Shown: positions 57,823 to 64,000 of the stretch, piece by piece | How positions within the stretch are numbered: position 1 is the stretch's first letter | Layout of the letters: each line of letters opens with the position of its first letter | From: G942493215 sp942493215 | GTDB taxonomy: Bacteria; Bacillota_I; Bacilli_A; RF39; UBA660 | Length of the DNA stretch: 64,000 nt | Assembly (NCBI GenBank): GCA_942493215.1 | Contig: OW818670.1 | Coordinates: forward strand, 1 to 64,000 | Reading direction: 5' to 3' | Translations under genes and position numbers: made by a program | Notes under the pieces: generated by a model | Seen by the model: the letters and a program-made list of their open reading frames with translations, nothing else | The model's database searches: none | What the model was told of the DNA's origin: nothing

Positions 57823-59854
57823 AGTCACTAACATAATTTATTGTCACGTCTTCAAAGCCAATATCTAATAGTTGGCTGTCAAAACGATTAGCGAGATTAG
57901 TTCCATTATATCTTATTGTAACACTTTCCCATTTATCCCAAGCATTAACAAAATTTTGCCAAAAAGCATTACTACCTATTGTTGCTACACTACTAGGAAT
58001 TACTATCGTCATTATTTGATTACTATAGAATGCTTGAGTATCAATAGTTGCTACATTATTACCTAATGTAACACTAGTAAGTAGATTATTAGCAAACGCT
58101 GATTCACCAATACTTGTGACACTATTGGGGATAGTTACATTCGTTAACTGGCTAAGAAAGAAGGCTTGAATTCCAATTGTTTCAACACTACTTCCAATAG
58201 TAAGACTTGTTAATTGATTATATGTAAAAGAATATGCACCAATAGTAACTACCCCATTACCAATCGTAGCATTGGTTAATTGATTTTGATAAAAAGCTCC
58301 CTCATCTATTAAAGTTACATTATCAGGAATAGTAATATCGGTTAATTGATTTGTTGAAAAGGAACTCACACCTATAGTTTCAAGACCACTACCAAATGTA
58401 ACCGTTGTTAATTGATTGTTATAGAAAGAATAAAAGCCAATACTTATAACACTATCGGGTATAACTAAACTTGCTAATTGGTTGGAATCAAAAGCATTAT
58501 CACCGATACTTGTAACACTACTTGGGATGGTAATACTAGCTAATTGGTTTTCTAAAAATGTATTAGAACTAATAGTTGTTATATTATTAGGGAGACTGAC
58601 ACTAGTTAATTGATTTTTAGCGAATGCCGCCTCACCAATACTTGTTACACTATTAGGTATAGTAATACTCGTTAATTGATTTATACGAAAAGCATATTGA
58701 TTTATAGTTGTAACACTACTTTGTATCGTTACACTAACTAATTGATTTGATTGAAATGCTCCACTGTCAATCGTTGTAACAGTACTTGGGATGGTTACAC
58801 TGGTTAATTGATTGTTTGAAAAAGAAAAAGGACTTATTGTCGTAATACTATTAGACAAAGTAAAAGATGTTAATAGGTTATCCGAAAAAGAAAAATCGCC
58901 AATACTTGTGACACTATTTGGTATTACTATTCCTGTTAATAAGTTATAAGAAAAAGCCCCTTCACCAACACTCACTACATTGTTTGGAATCGTTACACTT
59001 GCTAATTGATTTAATTGGAAGGCATAGCTTTCTATACTTGTAACACTGCTTGGAAGAACTACATTTGTTAACTTATTATCTTGAAAAGCATATTGATTTA
59101 TAGTTGTAACACCATCAGGAATAGTTAAACTTGTTAATAAATTCTTCTGAAAAGCAAAATTACCAATAACGGTCACACTTGAAGGAATAACTATACTCAC
59201 TAATTTATTGTTATGAAAAGCATATGAACCAATACTTGTTACCGTATTAGGAATAGTTACACTCGTTAGCTGATTACTTTCAAAAGCACTAGAATTTATA
59301 GTAATAACATCTTGCCCACTTATCTTATCAGGTATTACAACATCACGTGGACAAGCAGGATAACTACTATTATTTTCCTCATAATTATAATAATCATTTA
59401 TCGTTTTAGTTCCACTATTAAAAGAAAAACATTTTTCACTTGTAGTTGTTACAACTGGTCCAATTGTACAATGACTAACATCATTGCTTACGCTTACTTC
59501 ACTATCAGTATAATCCTTTTTAGCACACCATTTACCATCTGTTATAGCAATGGCTGTTTGTAGGTTTTCATTGACACTAATGGTACCACTATTGGGTAAA
59601 GATCCACTTATAGCAATACTATCACCAACAAAAGTGTTGCTTTCAATTGTATAGGTTTTACTAGTAATAGTTGGTGCCGTTACAACTTTATTTTTAGCAC
59701 CATCTATTAAACCATATGCTGATGCCTTTAGAGCTTCCTTTTTGGCGTTTTCAATTAATCCTACAATAATAGGCGTTACGATTAAGGAAATGGCCGCTAA
59801 TAAGACTATAACAGCTAATAATTCGATTAAAGTAAAAGCTTTTTTATTCATCAT
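57821..59854 (-). CDS. prepilin-like N-terminus fused to about 20 leucine-rich repeats
   Basis: This 677-residue surface protein starts at ATG 59854 after GAGGAG. The leader NKKAFTLIELLAVIVLLAAI has Ala at -1 and Glu at +5. The shared module follows (KASAYGLIDGAKN, Cys pair GKWCAKKDY/SHCTI), then a Cys-containing linker (EKCFSF...YPACPRDVVIPD). About 20 uninterrupted 23-residue LRR units have the consensus NQLTSVTIPNSVTSIGxxAF. The protein ends with the YNGTNLANRF...INYVSD cap also found at 7148. The protein and the 7148 protein are clearly paralogues differing in repeat number. It lies inside the gap between rpoC and the str operon. Confidence 0.88.
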   Translation of the reverse strand: MMNKKAFTLIELLAVIVLLAAISLIVTPIIVGLIENAKKEALKASAYGLIDGAKNKVVTAPTITSKTYTIESNTFVGDSIAISGSLPNSGTISVNENLQTAIAITDGKWCAKKDYTDSEVSVSNDVSHCTIGPVVTTTSEKCFSFNSGTKTINDYYNYEENNSSYPACPRDVVIPDKISGQDVITINSSAFESNQLTSVTIPNTVTSIGSYAFHNNKLVSIVIPSSVTVIGNFAFQKNLLTSLTIPDGVTTINQYAFQDNKLTNVVLPSSVTSIESYAFQLNQLASVTIPNNVVSVGEGAFSYNLLTGIVIPNSVTSIGDFSFSDNLLTSFTLSNSITTISPFSFSNNQLTSVTIPSTVTTIDSGAFQSNQLVSVTIQSSVTTINQYAFRINQLTSITIPNSVTSIGEAAFAKNQLTSVSLPNNITTISSNTFLENQLASITIPSSVTSIGDNAFDSNQLASLVIPDSVISIGFYSFYNNQLTTVTFGSGLETIGVSSFSTNQLTDITIPDNVTLIDEGAFYQNQLTNATIGNGVVTIGAYSFTYNQLTSLTIGSSVETIGIQAFFLSQLTNVTIPNSVTSIGESAFANNLLTSVTLGNNVATIDTQAFYSNQIMTIVIPSSVATIGSNAFWQNFVNAWDKWESVTIRYNGTNLANRFDSQLLDIGFEDVTINYVSD

Positions 59855-59912
59855 GATATTCTCCTCTAGTATTAGTATTCTAATAATATCATATTTTAGT
59901 CAAAAAGCAAAT

Positions 59913-59934
59913 AAAAAAGGTATATTTCTATACC
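59913..59934 (-). terminator. terminator of the 152-residue membrane-anchored protein gene
   Basis: On the minus strand GGTATA, GAAA tetraloop, TATACC and six Ts. Confidence 0.85.
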
Positions 59935-59967
59935 CGAACTAATTTGTAGTAGCCAAAACACAACTAT

Positions 59968-60426
59968 TTATTGGACTCTTTTTAATATAGCTCCTTGCCC
60001 ACACGAATCTGTATCTTGTCTTATATTATCTTTATCAATAATAGTAAAAGTTATTACAGTTGGCTCGTTTCCTTTATATGGCCCATTATTTGTTCTTCCA
60101 TAATTATCATATTGTTTTGTATAAGTTATTTTGTTACCAATTCTTTTAAATGTTCCCCCTGTCATTTCACCATCGAAAGAACAACTATCCTCATAAGTTG
60201 CTGTATTGTCATTATTAAGTGTTAATCCAACCTTATTAGTTATGTCAGTATAATAAGTTCCATAAATATCACTGTCTTCAATAGTATTGCTATCAGTATT
60301 ACTATTGTTGTTAATATTATTGTTTTTTTGACTTGTTTTATCATAAATAACGTATGCTGTAAGTCCCCCTAACATTAATATAAGAATTATAATTATAACT
60401 ATTAATCCCGTATTTTTATTTTCCAT
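59968..60426 (-). CDS. membrane-anchored hypothetical protein
   Basis: This 152-residue protein has an N-terminal helix (GLIVIIIILILMLGGLTAYVIY), an Asn/Ser-rich linker (residues 32-50) and a small extracellular beta-domain. That domain (IYGTYYTDITNKVGLTLNNDNTATYEDSCSFDGEMTGGTFKRIGNKITYT) resembles lipocalin-like META or copper-resistance-type folds that describe size versus concentration in unknown ways. Two Cys (near 80 and 143) may form a disulfide. Downstream of rpoC's terminator with its own SD AAGGAG. Function unknown. Confidence 0.65.
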   Translation of the reverse strand: MENKNTGLIVIIIILILMLGGLTAYVIYDKTSQKNNNINNNSNTDSNTIEDSDIYGTYYTDITNKVGLTLNNDNTATYEDSCSFDGEMTGGTFKRIGNKITYTKQYDNYGRTNNGPYKGNEPTVITFTIIDKDNIRQDTDSCGQGAILKRVQ

Positions 60427-60560
60427 ACTTTTCTCCTTCTTAATAAGAGTATCTAAAACATTATACTTTGTAAATAGTCTTTCACTATATTTATTAAATT
60501 AAATGTCAAATAATGTAAGTTTTTAAGATTATTGTAGTCAAAATTGTTATCATACCCATG

Positions 60561-60587
60561 AAAAAAGGATATATTTCTATATCCTTT
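60561..60587 (-). terminator. terminator of rpoC
   Basis: AAAGGATATA, GAAA tetraloop, TATATCCTTT, six Ts on the minus strand. It overlaps the rpoC stop and separates rpoC from the accessory genes and the str operon. Confidence 0.88.
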
Positions 60588-63500
60588 AATCCATTAATTC
60601 TTGTTCAAGTGCTTCTAATGGTTCATCGTTTAATAATGGAACTTCTAAATCAAAATTAGCATCCATATATTTACGAGCACCAGTTCCAGCTGGAATTAAT
60701 TTTCCGATAATAACATTTTCCTTTAATCCTTTTAAGTGATCAACACTACCATGAATTGCAGCATCAGTTAAAATTCTTGTTGTTTCTTGGAATGATGCAG
60801 CAGATAAGAAGGAATCTGTTTCTAGAGAAGCTTTAGTAATACCAAGTAATACTGGTCTTCCTGTAGCCGGATTCTTACCTTCTAGAATTAAGGCTTTATT
60901 AATATCTGTGAAAGCATTAATATTAACCATTGTTCCTGGTAAGAATACTGAATCACCAGAATTAACAATTTTAATCTTAGAAATCATTCTTTTAGCCATT
61001 ATCTCAACGTGTTTATCACTAATATCAACACCCTGAGAGCCATATACTTTTTGAATTTCTAATAATATATATTGTTGAACAGTAATTGGGTTTGTAACAA
61101 CTAATAATTCTTTTGGACTAATTGGTCCGTGCGTTAAACGCATACCGGCTGTAACTTCTTGATTTAAATCTACTGACAATTTTGATCCATAATTAGTTGT
61201 ATGTTCTCTGGTTTCAACATCATTCCTAATAGAAATGATGAATTTACCATTTTCTTCTTCAATCTTTGTAACTTTACCGTTAATTTCAGCAATGGTTGCT
61301 TTTCCTTTTGGACTACGTGCTTCGAATAACTCTTCAACACGAGGAAGACCTTGAGTAATATCATCACTGCCAACAACACCACCGGTATTGAAGTTTCTCA
61401 TAGTTAACTGTGTACCTGGTTCACCAATTGATTGAGCAGCCATAATACCAACCGCTTCCCCTACTTCAACAATAGAGCCAGTTGCTAAGTTACGACCATA
61501 ACATCTTTGGCAAACACCAGATTCTGATTTACAAGTTAAAACACTTCTGATTGGTACTTTAGTAATACCAGCCGCAACAATCTTACTTGCAAGCTGTTCA
61601 GTTATATAAGTACTGGCTTCCACAATTACTTCTTTAGTTTCAGGGTGGAAAATCTTCTTACTAGTATAACGACCAATAATACGTGTATCAAGTCTTTCAA
61701 TAACAGTACCATCTTTTTCATTAATAAATGCTTCGGCGATAATACCTTGATCAGTACCACAATCTTCTTCTTTAACAATAATATCTTGAACAACATCAAC
61801 TAAACGACGAGTTAGATATCCCGCATCGGCTGTTTTTAAAGCTGTATCAACAGCTCCTTTACGAGCACCGTGGGTTGATAAGAAGAATTCCGAAATAGTA
61901 ACACCTTCACTAAAGTTTGATAATACTGGGATTTCTTCACTTTCACCAGTTGGCTTACTAAATAAGCCACGCATTCCTACTAACTGGGTTAATGACCCAA
62001 TATCACCACGAGCTTTAGAGTCAATCATCATTGAAACAGAGTTTTCTTTATCATCCTTAACCATTTGGGCTAATTCTTTAGAAATCTCGTTTTTAGCTTC
62101 ACTCCATACTTCAATAACCCGATCATATCGTTCTTCATTAGTAATTAAACCACGTTTAAATTGTTTATTAATCTGATCAACATGTTCTTGAGCTTTTTTA
62201 ACAACTTCCGGTTTAATACGGCTTTCACGAATATCATCAATAGATATAGAGATACCAGATTTAGTAGAATATTTAAATCCTAAATCTTTTAGTTTATCCA
62301 ACATAACTGATGTTTCAGTTGTTTGATAACGTTTATATATTTGGGCAATAATTTTACCAATAATACCTTTATTTAAAGGATCTGCTATAGGCACTTCTTT
62401 AATTTTTTCAGGAATATTTTCACCCTTATTTAAGAAATACTTACTTGGTGTAATCTTTTCAACATTCTCACTACTACCATCATTTATATATTGGAAAGTA
62501 TCAGGGAATATTTCATTAAAGATTAATTTTCCAGCTGTTGTAATTAAATATTTATCACAATAATTATCTGGAAAGATTTTATGTTTGAATGATTTTACTG
62601 GTAAAGCAATTCTGGTATGAAGTGTAATTTCTCTTCTTTCATATGACATAATTGCTTCATTATCGTTTTTAAATACTCTTCCTTCACCCGGTAAGCCTGC
62701 TCTTTCAATTGTTAGATAATAGTTACCTAAAACCATATCCTGTGATGGAGTGGTAATAGGTTTACCATCTTTAGGGCTTAAAATGTTATTAGCACCTAAC
62801 ATTAAAACACGAGCTTCCGTTTGAGCTTCTTCACCAATTGGTACGTGAACAGCCATTTGGTCACCATCAAAGTCAGCATTGAAAGCACTACATACTAATG
62901 GATGTAATCTAATAATTCTTCCTTCAATTAATTTTGGTTCAAAAGCTTGAATACCAAGACGGTGTAGAGTTGGAGCACGGTTCAATAACACTGGATGTTC
63001 TTTAATCTTTTCTTCAACAATATCCCATACTCTTGGATCCTGATTTTCAATCATTCTCTTTGCTGCTTTAATATTAGAAGCTATTTCTTTACTTACTAAA
63101 CCATTAATAACATGTGGTTTAAATAACTCTAGTGCCATCTCTTTAGGAATACCACATTGATACATTTTTAAGCTTGGACCAACAACGATAACTGAACGTC
63201 CTGAATAATCAACACGTTTACCAAGTAGATTTTGACGGAAACGTCCTTGTTTACCCTTTAACATACTACTTAAAGATTTTAATGGACGATTTCCTGCCCC
63301 TGTTATATTACGACCACGTCTACCATTATCAAATAAAGCATCAACTGCTTCTTGTAACATACGTTTTTCATTTTGAATAATAATAGCTGGTGCTCCTAAT
63401 TCAATTAATTTACGTAAGCGGTTATTACGATTAATAACACGGCGATATAAATCATTTAAATCAGATGTCGCAAATCGGCCACCATCTAGTTGAATCATTG

Positions 63501-64000
63501 GACGAAGTTCTGGTGGGATAACAGGAAGTACATCTAAAATCATCCATTCTGGACGATTGCCTGATTGTAAGAAAGCATTTAGTACGTCTAAACGTTTAAT
63601 TAAACGAATACGTTTTTGACTAGTCGCATCCTTAATATCATCAATTTCTTTACGAATAGTATTAACTTCAGTTTCAATATCAACTTGTTTTAATAACTCT
63701 TTAATAGCTTCAGCTCCCATACCAACTCGGAAACTGTTACCATATTTTTCATAATAAACACGATATTCTTTATCAGAAATAGTTTGCTTCTTTTCTAAAG
63801 GAGCTGCTCCTGGATCTAATACAACATAAGATACAAAGTATAATACTTCCTCCAAATCACGGGGAGACATGTCAAGGACAAGTCCCATCCGTGAAGGAAT
63901 ACCTTTGAAAAACCATATATGTGAAACAGGAGTTGCTAATTCAATATGACCCATTCTTTCACGACGAACTTTTGCTCGTGTTACTTCAACTCCACATTTA
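60586..64000 (-). CDS. rpoC: RNA polymerase beta' subunit (3' part; start beyond the right edge)
   Basis: About 1138 codons are present. Reading enters at the right edge as KCGVEVTRAKVRRERMGHIEL, just after the N-terminal zinc-finger Cys, so roughly 65-70 residues are missing. The in-frame ATG at 63954 is internal, not the start. Key motifs are GKQGRFRQNLLGKRVDYSGRSVI, the catalytic NADFDGDQMAVHVP, the trigger-loop region and LLGITKASLETDSFLSAASFQETTRIL near the end. The usual neighbour rpoB should lie to the right. Confidence 0.98.
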   Translation of the reverse strand, partial: KCGVEVTRAKVRRERMGHIELATPVSHIWFFKGIPSRMGLVLDMSPRDLEEVLYFVSYVVLDPGAAPLEKKQTISDKEYRVYYEKYGNSFRVGMGAEAIKELLKQVDIETEVNTIRKEIDDIKDATSQKRIRLIKRLDVLNAFLQSGNRPEWMILDVLPVIPPELRPMIQLDGGRFATSDLNDLYRRVINRNNRLRKLIELGAPAIIIQNEKRMLQEAVDALFDNGRRGRNITGAGNRPLKSLSSMLKGKQGRFRQNLLGKRVDYSGRSVIVVGPSLKMYQCGIPKEMALELFKPHVINGLVSKEIASNIKAAKRMIENQDPRVWDIVEEKIKEHPVLLNRAPTLHRLGIQAFEPKLIEGRIIRLHPLVCSAFNADFDGDQMAVHVPIGEEAQTEARVLMLGANNILSPKDGKPITTPSQDMVLGNYYLTIERAGLPGEGRVFKNDNEAIMSYERREITLHTRIALPVKSFKHKIFPDNYCDKYLITTAGKLIFNEIFPDTFQYINDGSSENVEKITPSKYFLNKGENIPEKIKEVPIADPLNKGIIGKIIAQIYKRYQTTETSVMLDKLKDLGFKYSTKSGISISIDDIRESRIKPEVVKKAQEHVDQINKQFKRGLITNEERYDRVIEVWSEAKNEISKELAQMVKDDKENSVSMMIDSKARGDIGSLTQLVGMRGLFSKPTGESEEIPVLSNFSEGVTISEFFLSTHGARKGAVDTALKTADAGYLTRRLVDVVQDIIVKEEDCGTDQGIIAEAFINEKDGTVIERLDTRIIGRYTSKKIFHPETKEVIVEASTYITEQLASKIVAAGITKVPIRSVLTCKSESGVCQRCYGRNLATGSIVEVGEAVGIMAAQSIGEPGTQLTMRNFNTGGVVGSDDITQGLPRVEELFEARSPKGKATIAEINGKVTKIEEENGKFIISIRNDVETREHTTNYGSKLSVDLNQEVTAGMRLTHGPISPKELLVVTNPITVQQYILLEIQKVYGSQGVDISDKHVEIMAKRMISKIKIVNSGDSVFLPGTMVNINAFTDINKALILEGKNPATGRPVLLGITKASLETDSFLSAASFQETTRILTDAAIHGSVDHLKGLKENVIIGKLIPAGTGARKYMDANFDLEVPLLNDEPLEALEQELMD

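Noticed and set aside
1..64000. CRISPR array
   Set aside because: No regularly spaced short direct repeats with unique spacers. The LRR and GLUG genes contain coding repeats only.
1..64000. Mycoplasma-type code in which TGA is Trp
   Set aside because: TGA works as a stop at prp, radC and the PfkB-like gene with start codons overlapping, and Trp is encoded by TGG in conserved sites.

Overview
ORGANISM. The window is AT-rich (coding DNA by eye near 30% GC) and uses the standard code: TGA is a real stop in prp, radC and the PfkB-like gene. Strong GGAGG-type ribosome binding sites, Gram-positive cell-envelope genes and gene orders shared with Bacillus subtilis point to a low-GC Firmicute of class Bacilli. 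The small intergenic spaces, reduced gene clusters and abundance of prepilin-like adhesins suggest an uncultured host-associated (gut-type) lineage near RF39/Erysipelotrichales; that placement is inference. LAYOUT. 1-1020: 5' part of clpC. 1177-5016: three-gene surface glycosylation operon (YfhO-type GT-C, GtrB/CsbB-type bactoprenol glycosyltransferase, GtrA flippase). 5028-7122: trxA, cvpA and divergent rnhC, a condensed version of the B. subtilis rnhC...trxA region. 7148-8797: prepilin/leucine-rich-repeat surface protein. 8868-10138: an IS3-family element lying inside the terminator of the next operon. 10161-15213: Tad (Flp) pilus operon tadE, tadF-like, tadZ, tadA, tadB, tadC, with the Flp pilin at 18075-18275. 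Between pilin and operon lie rsmI, tgt and an ArmA/Rmt-type 16S rRNA methyltransferase. 18372-26673: DUF192 gene, obg, a degenerate CPBP protein, rpmA-prp-rplU, spoIVFB, spoIVFA-like, mreD, mreC, radC and a SpoIIB-like SPOR protein. This matches the B. subtilis spoIIB-to-obg order without maf, mreB, minCD and spo0B. 21640-21840 holds a compact unit: an 11-codon peptide gene faced by an antisense promoter. ACCESSORY AND HOUSEKEEPING HALF. 26814-29555: a CAT-anticodon tRNA followed by promoter-gene cassettes whose boundary repeats the tRNA 3' end. 29649-31126: tRNA-Leu and small genes. 31230-37092: an 1811-residue prepilin with five large GLUG-type units, plus a partner. 37286-40123: unknown genes, an Smr protein and a sugar kinase. 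40274-42166: a prepilin/Ig-like/C-type-lectin protein whose last 130 bases look like the variable region of a diversity-generating retroelement. 42353-52086: ppdK, tdk, xerC/D, topA, a FemAB-type ligase and a WG-repeat protein. 52186-64000: the str operon (rpsL, rpsG, fusA, tuf) and rpoC, separated by about 4 kb holding another prepilin/LRR protein, an NrtR-like regulator and a pseudopilin-like gene. HOW IT FITS TOGETHER. The unifying theme is surface display. The window encodes a Tad secretion engine without a prepilin peptidase and four large proteins sharing one prepilin-like N-terminal module of about 145 residues fused to different adhesin bodies. The best candidates for undescribed biology are this prepilin-adhesin family, including its candidate hypervariable member, the small peptide/antisense unit, and the tRNA-anchored cassettes.
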